From: Meridianimarinicoccus zhengii
Lineage (GTDB): Bacteria; Pseudomonadota; Alphaproteobacteria; Rhodobacterales; Rhodobacteraceae
Assembly: GCF_003254465.1 (NCBI RefSeq)
Contig: NZ_QDFI01000035.1
Coordinates: forward strand, 1 to 42,918
DNA length: 42,918 bases
Reading direction: 5' to 3'
Each line of letters starts with the position of its first letter. Positions within the stretch are counted from its first letter, which is position 1. Both the position numbers and the translations under genes were made by a program. The notes under the pieces were generated by a model. The model searched no databases. It saw only the letters and a program-made list of their open reading frames with translations, and was not told the DNA's origin. Positions 1-5,776 of this stretch are shown here, piece by piece.

Positions 1-228
1 GGCCGCGATCCGGCGCCGCACCCAGTCTTTGACATCGGTCAGCTTGCCGCGTCCCGGATTGCCCTGCGGCTTTGGCGCAAGCGCGCCAGTCTCGCGCTTG
101 AGCCGCACCATGTCATTGACGAACTTGATGGAAACACACAGGCGCCGCGCCGCCTCGGTGTGCGTGCTGCCTTGCTCAACAAGCAAAACCGCCCGTTCAC
201 GTAACTCAACAGGATGCGGCTTACCCAT
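1..228 (-). CDS. IS630-family transposase, N-terminal 76 residues (partial)
   Basis: The transposase of the IS element, leaving the window before its catalytic DDE domain. The visible part starts MGKPHPVELRERAVLLVEQG and continues with a helix-turn-helix (HTEAARRLCVSIKFVNDMV, about residues 24-42), a linker LKRETGALAPKPQGNPGRGK, then KLTDVKDWVRRRIAA. This is the typical paired HTH DNA-binding region of IS630 transposases. The ATG at 228 follows a GGAGG-like site (tctggaggcagatatggggt) some bases upstream. The frame is intact as far as it goes. Family assignment is firm from the motif order; the exact IS name cannot be given. Confidence 0.9.
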   Translation of the reverse strand, partial: MGKPHPVELRERAVLLVEQGSTHTEAARRLCVSIKFVNDMVRLKRETGALAPKPQGNPGRGKLTDVKDWVRRRIAA

Positions 229-314
229 ACCTGACCCCCATATCTGCCTCCAGAACAGGGAATCACGGGATGATCGAAATGGGAATCCAGAATCCGATCA
301 GGGGCGACACGCTC
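1..314 (-). mobile_element. IS630-family insertion sequence, 5' part, cut by window edge
   Basis: Read on the minus strand, the element begins at about 314 with GAGCGTGTCGCCCC. It is immediately preceded by a TA dinucleotide (315-316), the target that IS630/Tc1-mariner elements duplicate. About 85 bases of leader follow, then the transposase start at 228, and the element runs off the window at base 1. It interrupts a phage antirepressor gene. Bases 1-60 recur exactly, inverted, at 42800-42859. The boundary at 314/315 is inferred from where antirepressor homology stops; the distal end is not visible, so the target duplication cannot be confirmed. Confidence 0.8.
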
Positions 315-316
315 TA

Positions 317-419
317 GCACCCTGCACACGTCGGCGGCGACGAACCACGGTTCGCCGTCGATCACGACGACGCGCACGGCCTGCTCTTCAAAATCGAAGG
401 GAATTAACTCTGCACCCAT
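317..419 (-). pseudogene. phage antirepressor (BRO-N domain), truncated by IS630
   Basis: Only the first 34 codons remain, from ATG at 419. The protein reads MGAELIPFDFEEQAVRVVVI followed by DGEPWFVAADVCRVL, the beginning of a BRO-N domain as found in phage antirepressors such as Ant/KilAC partners. After CRVL the frame enters the IS630 end, which adds unrelated residues. BRO-N antirepressors commonly bind the repressor and release lytic promoters, so its loss could stabilise lysogeny; that effect is inference. The rest of the gene would lie beyond the IS element, outside the window. Confidence 0.8.
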
Positions 420-546
420 GTGCCAGCTCCTATTCAGGTTGAGCCGACCACAGAAGGTTCCAATCTCTGGTGGCCGGACGACACGGGGTTGGAACTACCG
501 CGAATAGGAACGGCCCGCTTGCGCGGCCCCGAACGCCCGACCATAG

Positions 547-572
547 AAAAAGCCCGCGATGTGACGCGGGCT
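547..572 (-). terminator. rho-independent terminator of the leftward lipoprotein transcript
   Basis: On the minus strand the stem AGCCCGCG, loop TCACAT and stem CGCGGGCT (8 bp, perfect) is followed by TTTT. It lies about 90 bases beyond the stop of the lipoprotein gene and fits the end of the leftward integrase-lipoprotein transcript. The stretch 420-660 contains no convincing gene apart from this hairpin. Confidence 0.75.
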
Positions 573-660
573 GGCAGCGTCCTATTCCATGCGGGGTTCC
601 AATCCCGGCACGGTCTTTTCTACCGTGCAACGCCTACCGTGCCCGAAGATCACCCGACCG

Positions 661-1035
661 TCAAGCGACGCAGTGGTTTCCGCTCGACCCCCAGTCGATC
701 ACCCGGTCATCTCGCAAGGTGAAATGCAGCGTGCAGGTGTAGGTGTGTGTCACACCGGGCGATCCGCCTTGGCTGGTGGTGTAGAGGACGCCGCCAATAT
801 CGGTTGAGGTGTACGTGGGCGCGCTTTCCCCGACTGTCGTTGTCCGAGACCTTGCAAAGCTGACTGTCCGGTCGCCGTTCGGTGCCGTGTACACGTTGCT
901 GGGAACGCCAAACCTGTACACCAAGGCCTGCTCGCTCGCGCCCATGTAAGAATTCATGAGGTTCACAAAGCCCTGACCTGTCGCACAGGCGGACAAAAAA
1001 ATGAAAGCGCCGATGATGATGAACCCAAATCGCAT
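661..1035 (-). CDS. small BamE/SmpA-like lipoprotein, possible lysogenic conversion gene
   Basis: A 124-residue protein with a lipoprotein signal peptide: MRF, a hydrophobic stretch GFIIIGAFIFL, then the lipobox LSAC with Cys16 as the predicted lipidated residue. The mature part (GASEQALVYRFGVPSNVY... TLHFTLRDDRVIDW...GNHC) follows the pattern of short BamE/SmpA-fold lipoproteins: a G-x-P turn, a dG strand and a C-terminal f.l.dgrv.W..GN.C ending. Two late cysteines could form a disulphide. An AGGGG ribosome site lies just before ATG 1035. It sits outside the structural region next to the integrase, a usual place for genes expressed from the prophage. Function unknown: surface alteration, exclusion or lysis help are all possible. 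Confidence 0.75.
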   Translation of the reverse strand: MRFGFIIIGAFIFLSACATGQGFVNLMNSYMGASEQALVYRFGVPSNVYTAPNGDRTVSFARSRTTTVGESAPTYTSTDIGGVLYTTSQGGSPGVTHTYTCTLHFTLRDDRVIDWGSSGNHCVA

Positions 1036-1140
1036 ATTCCAATCCCCTCTGGTTTTGGAAAGGCTTGCCCGGCGGTTTCATCCTGTCAACGCGACAGGGT
1101 GTCGGTAGTACCGACACCGTCTGTCGTAGCTGCCCCACCA

Positions 1141-1377
1141 TCACACCGCCCCGTCCCACTGCCCCCGGCAGCCGTCGCACATCCTATGCCCCCGGCCTTC
1201 CGATGCGAAGGGGTGGCCGCAGCACAGGCAGCGGCGGACCGTGCGGGTGGGTGTGCGTTCGATCGAGAGCTGGCGGCGGGCGGCGGCGTCCTGGTCGCGG
1301 TAGAACGGGCTGATCCGGGCATCGCCGCGGAACACCGCCCAGGCCCCGTGCGATCCCTGCAGGGTCACGCCGGTCAC
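1141..1377 (-). CDS. small zinc-ribbon-like protein
   Basis: A 78-residue protein starting at GTG 1377, which overlaps the stop of the upstream 33-residue ORF by GTGA. The C-terminal half holds RRCLCCGHPFASEGRGHRMC followed by DGCRG, two CxxC knuckles about 15 residues apart that should bind one zinc ion. The N-terminal half mentions no known domain (GDARISPFYRDQDAAARRQL, which looks helical). Such four-cysteine mini-proteins are common in Rhodobacterales phages and islands and are usually annotated hypothetical; DNA or RNA binding is a guess. It is the last gene of the tightly overlapping leftward operon. Confidence 0.7.
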   Translation of the reverse strand: MTGVTLQGSHGAWAVFRGDARISPFYRDQDAAARRQLSIERTPTRTVRRCLCCGHPFASEGRGHRMCDGCRGQWDGAV

Positions 1378-1475
1378 AGCGTTATCCCCAGGCAGATCAG
1401 GGCCAGCAGCACGCCAGGGCGGGCCGTGTCCCAGGCGCGCGCCAGAGCGCTGGCGGTCAACAGATTGCGGGTCAT
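1374..1475 (-). CDS. 33-residue predicted membrane peptide
   Basis: A very short gene starting at ATG 1475, which overlaps the integrase stop by ATGA, and ending in a TGA shared with the GTG start of the next gene. The peptide begins MTRNLLTASALARAWDTARP and ends in the hydrophobic segment GVLLALICLGITL, long enough for one membrane helix. Coupling at both ends argues that it is translated rather than a chance gap between integrase and the zinc-ribbon gene. No family recognised. Confidence 0.5.
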   Translation of the reverse strand: MTRNLLTASALARAWDTARPGVLLALICLGITL

Positions 1476-2680
1476 CCCTTCTTCTCCTCGGGTTTCACGG
1501 GCCGTTGCACGGCATCGATGGCGCGGGTCGCTGTCCAGAACTGCGCGCCCATGTAGACCTGCCCGAGCGCGAAATCGCGCGCGGCCGAGTTGCCCAGCAC
1601 GTCGCCGGCATCGTCGCGGCTGGCGCCGCCCAGGCGGGCGCGCTGGCCGAAGGTCCGTCGCAGGTCGCGGAACTGCACGTCGCCCAGCGACGGCATCGCG
1701 GCGCCGGCCGCGGTGCGCACGGCGGCGAAGCGTTTGTTGAACAGGGTCATGTCCCAGCCGTCGCCGTTGCGGGCAAGCCGCGCGTAGGGCTGGCCGGTGC
1801 GATCGTCGAGCAGCAGGCGGGGCGCGTCCGCAGGCAACCGCTTGAGATGCGCGCCCAGCCGGGGCTGGAGATCGAGGTGCACGGCCATGGCACCGACCGT
1901 GCCGCGCTTGGAGCGGCGCAGCTCGAGCACCCAGCGGGTCATCGGCTGACCGGTCACGGGGTCGGCCACGGTGCGCGGCGTGATCTGATCCGGGGTCAGC
2001 AACAGGATGTCTGTCTGCCGCTGGCCCTGCAGCTGGGCGATGTCGATGGCCAGCGACACGGCGTGCAGGCCCATACGCTCGGCCGTGGCGACCAGGTGGT
2101 CGGTTTCCGCCCAGGACAGCACCCGGTCGCGTGCCGTGGGCGCGCGCAGGCCCAGCCGCGCGCAGGGGTTCGAATTCTCGGGGCGCCAGCCGCGGCGTTC
2201 GGCGTGGGCGAACAGGGTGCTGGCCATGCGGATGATGGCTTCTGCGTTGCGGACCGAGTTCGCGCCCAGCAGATCGTCGTACCAGCGATCCATGTCCACC
2301 TTGGTCAGCACCGCCACGGGATGCGGGCCCCAGCGATCGTCGATCCGGTTCATCAGGCTGTCATAGGTCCGCCGCGTGGCTGCGGCGCGGTCGAGATACT
2401 GGCGCGACGCCCGGTAATCGGCGATCAGGGCTGCGACCGTGCGCGTGGCGCGGGTCACCGGCGTGCGGCGCCCGCGCTTGCGTGCCTCGGCGACGTCGGT
2501 GTTGAGACCCCGCGCGCGCTTGGCCGACCAGGTCAGGCGTTTTTCGTCGAGCTCCACCGGCGTGAAGCCCAGCGGACGGATGCGTGTTTCGGGTTCCCAC
2601 CAGATGCGCCAGGACCCGTCGCGCCGCTGGCGCTGGCGCAGACGGGGGATGCTGTCGCGGATCGGCGGGCGAGCGGTCAT
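1472..2680 (-). CDS. int: phage tyrosine recombinase (integrase)
   Basis: A 402-residue tyrosine recombinase that would insert and excise the prophage. An N-terminal arm-binding part is followed by a core-binding SAM-like domain (about 78-180, ...TRRTYDSLMNRIDDRWG...) and a catalytic domain. Visible active-site elements are box I Arg221 in LQGQRQTDIL, a beta-hairpin Lys258 in RRSKRG, box II Arg341 in RDLRRTF and the nucleophile Tyr376 in ALGQVYMGA. The usual His three residues before the box II Arg is an Arg here. The start at ATG 2680 overlaps the preceding gene by ATGA. Its attachment site is not adjacent within the window; the tRNA-Asn fragment at 39107 is the candidate at the far end of the prophage. 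Confidence 0.93.
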   Translation of the reverse strand: MTARPPIRDSIPRLRQRQRRDGSWRIWWEPETRIRPLGFTPVELDEKRLTWSAKRARGLNTDVAEARKRGRRTPVTRATRTVAALIADYRASRQYLDRAAATRRTYDSLMNRIDDRWGPHPVAVLTKVDMDRWYDDLLGANSVRNAEAIIRMASTLFAHAERRGWRPENSNPCARLGLRAPTARDRVLSWAETDHLVATAERMGLHAVSLAIDIAQLQGQRQTDILLLTPDQITPRTVADPVTGQPMTRWVLELRRSKRGTVGAMAVHLDLQPRLGAHLKRLPADAPRLLLDDRTGQPYARLARNGDGWDMTLFNKRFAAVRTAAGAAMPSLGDVQFRDLRRTFGQRARLGGASRDDAGDVLGNSAARDFALGQVYMGAQFWTATRAIDAVQRPVKPEEKKG

Positions 2681-2877
2681 ACCAAGCCCTTCTCTTTGGC
2701 GAGCCATTCCGGGCAGGTGAGCGTGTAACTGCGCCCGTCCGGGTCCTGTTCCAGTTCCGCCTGGCTGTGGGGGATCCGGACCGCGTCTTCGCTGTCGCCC
2801 GTGTCGCTGACCAGCCATGCCTTGAGCGTGGCGTGGTGCAGGTGGACGGAGAGATCGACCAGATCGGAGCGCATCAT
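2677..2877 (-). CDS. hypothetical protein, 66 residues
   Basis: A short protein starting MMRSDLVDLSVHLHHATLKA and containing DGRSYTLTCPEWLAKEKGLV at its C-terminus. It starts at ATG 2877 overlapping the upstream stop, and its own TGA overlaps the integrase ATG, so it is translationally coupled on both sides. No domain recognised. Its invariable position directly before the integrase suggests a role, if any, in controlling recombination, but that is a guess. Confidence 0.6.
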   Translation of the reverse strand: MMRSDLVDLSVHLHHATLKAWLVSDTGDSEDAVRIPHSQAELEQDPDGRSYTLTCPEWLAKEKGLV

Positions 2878-3179
2878 GCTGCCCTTTCAATACCGGCCGC
2901 GCGGCGGGCCTTGTGGCACCAATTCCGCAGGGCCTGTTCCAGTCCGCCCTTGCTGGCGGCGCCCAGCCCCATCATGCGCAGCACCGTCACGCCGTCGCGG
3001 CGCTGCACGTCGGGCGGGTTGTCGACGCCGTTCAGCAGGTCGATCAGCAGATCGATCCGTTTCGCCCGGACCTGCATGGCGTCGGGATTGCCGCACTGCA
3101 CCGCGGGCAGGTTTTCCATGTGCCGCAGCAGCACGGTGGCGCGTGCGGCGCGTTCCACGCTTGTCGGCCGCGCGATCAC
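2874..3179 (-). CDS. hypothetical helical protein, 101 residues
   Basis: The start is taken as GTG 3179, which overlaps the previous stop (TGTGA). The frame is open further upstream but that part is the antisense-like low-complexity reading of the neighbouring genes. The protein begins (M)IARPTSVERAARATVLLRH and continues through RAKRIDLLIDLLNGVDNPPD and GGLEQALRNWCHKARRAAGI. It looks all-alpha and basic, which would suit a nucleic-acid-associated protein. No family recognised. Confidence 0.6.
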   Translation of the reverse strand: MIARPTSVERAARATVLLRHMENLPAVQCGNPDAMQVRAKRIDLLIDLLNGVDNPPDVQRRDGVTVLRMMGLGAASKGGLEQALRNWCHKARRAAGIERAA

Positions 3180-3394
3180 AGCCTCATCCCCCGGACGATG
3201 GCAAACAGGATGCCGCCCACCAGAACGCCGCCCCAGGCGAACAGCATCGCCGCGCGGCGCATCCACCTGCGGCGCGCCTCGCCCCGGTGCATCCGGTCCA
3301 GGTGGCGCGCCACGGGCCCGTCCAGCGGGCCGTGCAGGTCTGTCTGCGCCTCGGCCGTGCGGAAGGGCAGCACGTTGCCCCCTGCCCGGCTCAT
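3176..3394 (-). CDS. small membrane protein, 72 residues
   Basis: Starts at ATG 3394, four bases into the end of the Xis-like gene. The N-terminal 45 residues are soluble and charged (MSRAGGNVLPFRTAEAQTDL...RHLDRMHRGEARRRWMRRA). A single strongly hydrophobic C-terminal helix follows (AMLFAWGGVLVGGILFAIV) and the end is RGMRL. The positive residues on both sides make a tail-anchored inner membrane topology with a cytoplasmic N-terminus likely. A membrane protein in the lysogeny operon could take part in superinfection exclusion; this is inference from position only. Confidence 0.6.
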   Translation of the reverse strand: MSRAGGNVLPFRTAEAQTDLHGPLDGPVARHLDRMHRGEARRRWMRRAAMLFAWGGVLVGGILFAIVRGMRL

Positions 3395-3648
3395 GACGCG
3401 CGGGCCCGCAGGGCGACCACGTTGCCGCCAAGCGTGGCGGGATCGATGTCGCGGGGCTTGCCCTGGCGCGCGGCCCAGGCCTGCACCTCGTCGCGGCGCC
3501 AGACCATGGGGCGGCGGGCGACGGGCATGGGCTGGGGAAACGACAGGTCCTCCTCCAGCCGGTCGCGGTTGCGCAGGAAGGCGGCACCGCTGGGCAGCCC
3601 GATCAGCTGCGCCACGGTATGCGCGGTGATGAAGTTGGCGGAAAGCAT
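3391..3648 (-). CDS. AlpA/excisionase-like DNA-binding protein
   Basis: An 85-residue protein from ATG 3648. It has the layout of AlpA/MerR-like excisionases: an N-terminal helix-turn-helix (ITAHTVAQLIGLPSGAAFLR, residues 7-26), a strand-turn region RDRLEEDLSFPQPMPVARRP, then MVWRRDEVQAWAARQ, the typical W-(R/K)-x-x-E-V-x-x-W ending of this fold. In phages such proteins bend DNA at the attachment site to direct excision or regulate integrase. The location three genes upstream of the integrase in the same operon supports a Xis role. The longer open frame upstream lacks a plausible start or conserved residues. Confidence 0.75.
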   Translation of the reverse strand: MLSANFITAHTVAQLIGLPSGAAFLRNRDRLEEDLSFPQPMPVARRPMVWRRDEVQAWAARQGKPRDIDPATLGGNVVALRARAS

Positions 3649-3745
3649 GGAACAAGATCCTGAATGGGTCCCGCCGCACTGCCCGGCGACGGGACGGGGA
3701 CCATGGAGCGCGTCTGGCAGGACGCGGGGCAGCCCCGGCGTGGCC

Positions 3746-3982
3746 CTAGCCCGCGGCGCGGGTTGGGCGTTCGGATTGGGTGAGCAGGTCGCGCAGCATG
3801 GCGCGGGTCGCGTCGGGGTTGCCGTGGTGACGCACGTAATCCGCCGCGGGGTTGACGATCGCGACAGCCAAATCCTCGGGCGGATGCAGCGCGATCGCGG
3901 ACAGCACGATCCCGAGCGACAGGTCGCCCCGGCGGATCGCGTCGGCCACGTCGAATTCGCTGACCCGCACATTCATCGCCAT
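3746..3982 (-). CDS. hypothetical protein, 78 residues
   Basis: Starts at ATG 3982, overlapping the stop of the upstream gene as TGATG; a second in-frame ATG follows two codons later. The sequence (MAMNVRVSEFDVADAIRRGD ... LSAIALHPPEDLAVAIVNPA) appears globular and acidic-to-neutral, with no signal or membrane helix. No family recognised. A gap of 97 bases with a GGTCCC...GGGACC inverted arm separates it from the Xis-like gene, the only real gap in this operon. Confidence 0.55.
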   Translation of the reverse strand: MAMNVRVSEFDVADAIRRGDLSLGIVLSAIALHPPEDLAVAIVNPAADYVRHHGNPDATRAMLRDLLTQSERPTRAAG

Positions 3983-4230
3983 CACGACACCTCGCCGCGC
4001 AAGGGGATGACGTTGGCTTGCTGGATGATGGAGGCCATGAAGGCATCGACCTGGCGGCGCTGGATCAGTTCGTTCAGCAGCGGGCCGGCGCTGGCAAGCA
4101 GCCATTCGCTTTCGGCTTCGGAGACGTCGCCGTTGGCGGCGTTGTGGGCGAGGCGTTCGAGCTGGGCGAGCTGGCGGTCCGAGATCTCGGTCCCGCAGGC
4201 GCGCCGGACGTGGCGGTGTGAGTGTGGCAT
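3982..4230 (-). CDS. hypothetical helical protein, first gene of the leftward operon
   Basis: The start is set at ATG 4230 because an AGGGG ribosome site lies nine bases before it; the frame is open 11 codons further. The 82-residue product contains EISDRQLAQLERLAHNAANG and SEAESEWLLASAGPLLNELI, predicted amphipathic helices, and ends QQANVIPLRGEVS. No family recognised. It leads the set of nine overlapping genes that includes xis-like and int, so the operon promoter should lie in 4231-4311. Confidence 0.55.
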   Translation of the reverse strand: MPHSHRHVRRACGTEISDRQLAQLERLAHNAANGDVSEAESEWLLASAGPLLNELIQRRQVDAFMASIIQQANVIPLRGEVS

Positions 4231-4264
4231 CGTGTGCAACCCCTGTTGTGCGTCGATGCGCACA

Positions 4265-4293
4265 AAGTGGGGTAGCTACCTGCCACCCGTCAA
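4265..4293 (-). promoter_or_regulatory. possible promoter and palindrome upstream of the integrase operon
   Basis: On the minus strand TTGACG (4293-4288) is a good -35 match. A spacer of 17 leads to CCACTT (4270-4265), a poor -10. The spacer contains a perfect 10-base palindrome GGTAGCTACC (4271-4280) that a repressor could use. The region 4231-4311 is otherwise empty. Weak -10 means low certainty. Confidence 0.3.
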
Positions 4294-4311
4294 GTCACAA
4301 TGTGAGTTTTT

Positions 4312-4692
4312 CTAATCTTTAGGCCGATCACTTATCCTGCGCATCAGAGCATCAGGCCCCATTTGAGCGTTCAACTCGGCAGTCATTTCGCTCAAAATCG
4401 CATGGAGCGCGGCATCCACCGTCTGCTTAGCCGACTGGCTCAAAAACATCGCCGCACCAAGTTCATCCGGGTGAAAAACCGCGTCGACCATCCGCAACGT
4501 AACATAATTTACTGAAAATTCGCGTTCTGATTGCCGAAGGTCGACGCGCATTATGTAGTCAATGCATTGATTGTACTTGTCCATTACAGGACGAGGGATG
4601 GTTCGCTTAGTGCCGCTTTGTATATTCTTGACATATGGCCTTTTGAAAAAAAAGGTCAGCCCAACTTCATATCCATCACATTGAAACTTCAA
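4312..4692 (-). CDS. AT-rich accessory gene coupled to the repressor, function unknown
   Basis: The likely start is TTG 4692, four bases after the repressor stop (TAA-acc-TTG), with GGAGGG inside the end of the repressor gene at a good distance. No in-frame ATG is available near it, and a further TTG pair at 4719 is an alternative. The roughly 126-residue product (LKFQCDGYEVGLTFFFKRPY ... DAALHAILSEMTAELNAQMG) has no recognisable domain; its C-terminal half looks helical. Base composition is close to even GC/AT, clearly unlike the GC-rich neighbours, which suggests recent acquisition. Made together with the repressor, it would be expressed in the lysogen, the usual setting of superinfection-immunity or anti-phage genes. 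Confidence 0.6.
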   Translation of the reverse strand: MKFQCDGYEVGLTFFFKRPYVKNIQSGTKRTIPRPVMDKYNQCIDYIMRVDLRQSEREFSVNYVTLRMVDAVFHPDELGAAMFLSQSAKQTVDAALHAILSEMTAELNAQMGPDALMRRISDRPKD

Positions 4693-4696
4693 GGTT

Positions 4697-5311
4697 TTAT
4701 TCCCTCCAACTGGCAACAATCTTGCCCCTTATGACGATATTGTTTCCGTCCACCACGTGCACCCGCCGGTCGTCTGCCGCAACGCTGGCGGCGACCAGGA
4801 CGGGCGGTTCGAACCTACGCAGCAGCGTGACGGCCACGCCCAGCGTGTGGTCGTATCGCTGGGCGATCACGGTATCGCCCGCGCGGACGTGTTCCGCCGC
4901 GTGCTGGTCCACCGCCATCATGTCGCCCGGCAGCAGGCCCTGCAGGGACATGGCGAGGCTCTTGACCTGCCAGATATCGATGCCGGGGCGATCGAGCCCA
5001 AGCGCCTCGGTCACGCTTTGCGCCTTGCGGCGCTCGGTTTCCTGCCCGCGCCAGACCGCTGCATCGCTGTCGGAAAAACCTGGCTGCAACTCGCGCGCCC
5101 GCGGTTCGTCCAGTGCGCCAGCGCGTTTCAGCACTTCGTCAAGTGGCACTTCCAGGGTTTCGGCAAAGGCCTTCGCCCATTCCAGCGACATGCGTTGCCG
5201 GCCCGTGTAAATGTGAGAGACAACGGATCGATCACGACCCAGCCTTTTGGCTATGTCCGCCGTCGTCACGCCCGCCTTTTTCTGCTGCTTCTTGAACCAC
5301 ATCACATCCAT
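4697..5311 (-). CDS. CI-type phage repressor, XRE HTH plus S24-like domain without catalytic residues
   Basis: The start is taken at ATG 5311 (MDVMWFKKQQKKAGVTTADI); an ATG eight codons upstream and one three codons downstream are alternatives. Residues 12-65 form an XRE helix-turn-helix (TTADIAKRLGRDRSVVSHIY). The C-terminal 90 residues resemble the LexA/S24 fold: GLLPGDMMAVD, VRAGDTVIAQRYD and a closing VIRGKIVASW. However, neither the catalytic Ser-Met pair nor the catalytic Lys is present at the expected places. It should dimerise but not cleave itself under RecA. It faces a Cro-like gene across a short control region, the classic immunity layout, and would keep lytic promoters off. Confidence 0.85.
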   Translation of the reverse strand: MDVMWFKKQQKKAGVTTADIAKRLGRDRSVVSHIYTGRQRMSLEWAKAFAETLEVPLDEVLKRAGALDEPRARELQPGFSDSDAAVWRGQETERRKAQSVTEALGLDRPGIDIWQVKSLAMSLQGLLPGDMMAVDQHAAEHVRAGDTVIAQRYDHTLGVAVTLLRRFEPPVLVAASVAADDRRVHVVDGNNIVIRGKIVASWRE

Positions 5312-5313
5312 GT

Positions 5314-5328
5314 GTGCCAAGTAGGCAC
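5314..5328. promoter_or_regulatory. operator-like palindrome before the repressor start
   Basis: A perfect inverted repeat GTGCC-AAGTA-GGCAC three bases upstream of the repressor ATG. If the repressor mRNA is leaderless (no ribosome site is visible), this dyad would cover its -10 region, as expected for autoregulation. A partial match to one arm (TACTTGAC) recurs on the plus strand at 5366-5373, over the rightward promoter. Confidence 0.5.
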
Positions 5329-5369
5329 TTACCACCCAACTTACTGCTTAGCTTTTCTAACTTTGTTAC

Positions 5370-5398
5370 TTGACCAAAGGTTGTGACCGGCGCTACAT
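5370..5398 (+). promoter_or_regulatory. rightward early promoter, leaderless start at the Cro-like gene
   Basis: TTGACC (5370-5375), a spacer of exactly 17, and CTACAT (5393-5398) make a reasonable sigma-70 promoter. Transcription would begin around 5405-5406, which is the A of the Cro-like ATG. There is no Shine-Dalgarno sequence before that ATG, consistent with a leaderless transcript. Prediction from sequence only. Confidence 0.5.
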
Positions 5399-5405
5399 CT
5401 TGCGC

Positions 5406-5690
5406 ATGAGTAGCCACCTCACACCATTTGAAGTGACGATCCGCCTGTTCGGATCCTCGGAAGAGGTTTCGAGCATCGCCGGTCTCCATCGGAAATCCGG
5501 TTATGCCTGGCACGCCGCCAGCAAATGGCGCGACGCGGGCGACCTGCCGTCCACGCGTGTGATGCGCGCGCTGCTGGCCGAGGCCCGCGCGCGGGGCATC
5601 CCGCTGGAACACCGACACCTGATCGAGGGCGCACCCGCGGCCGAGATCGACGCGCTGCTGGGGGCCGACAGGCCCGCGGTGGCGGCATGA
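5406..5690 (+). CDS. Cro/YdaS-like DNA-binding protein
   Basis: A 94-residue protein from ATG 5406 (MSSHLTPFEVTIRLFGSSEE). Residues 8-60 resemble the Cro/YdaS helix-turn-helix: a leading F..TIRLFG, the helix VSSIAGLHRKSGYAWHAASK, and a partner region RDAGDLPSTRVMRALLAEAR. The C-terminal 30 residues (PLEHRHLIEGAPAAEIDALL) look helical. Divergent from the repressor across about 95 bases, it is the expected lytic switch protein and first gene of the rightward early transcript. An earlier start codon upstream would lie within the promoter and is not chosen. Confidence 0.75.
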   Translation: MSSHLTPFEVTIRLFGSSEEVSSIAGLHRKSGYAWHAASKWRDAGDLPSTRVMRALLAEARARGIPLEHRHLIEGAPAAEIDALLGADRPAVAA

Positions 5691-5691
5691 A

Positions 5692-5750
5692 CACCGCCTG
5701 AAATCCCTCGGGCGGTGTCCGGGGCAGCGAGTTCCTCCCCGCTGCTCCGG
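5692..5750 (+). promoter_or_regulatory. two tandem strong hairpins after the Cro-like gene
   Basis: CACCGCC (5692-5698) pairs with GGCGGTG (5711-5717). Directly after it, CCGGGGCAGCG (5719-5729) pairs with CGCTGCTCCGG (5740-5750), 11 pairs with one G-U. The first arm overlaps the end of the Cro-like gene. No T-run follows, so they are not simple terminators. They could pause polymerase, serve an antiterminator or protect the message. Confidence 0.45.
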
Positions 5751-5776
5751 CCAGACACATCAACCGGAGCGCGGCC

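Noticed and set aside
430-630. 66-codon minus-strand frame between the antirepressor remnant and the lipoprotein
   Set aside because: It spans the terminator hairpin and has no ribosome site or recognisable sequence.
2801-4315. Plus-strand open frame of 504 codons through the leftward operon
   Set aside because: Antisense to six coupled genes, with low-complexity Arg/Ala/Pro translation.
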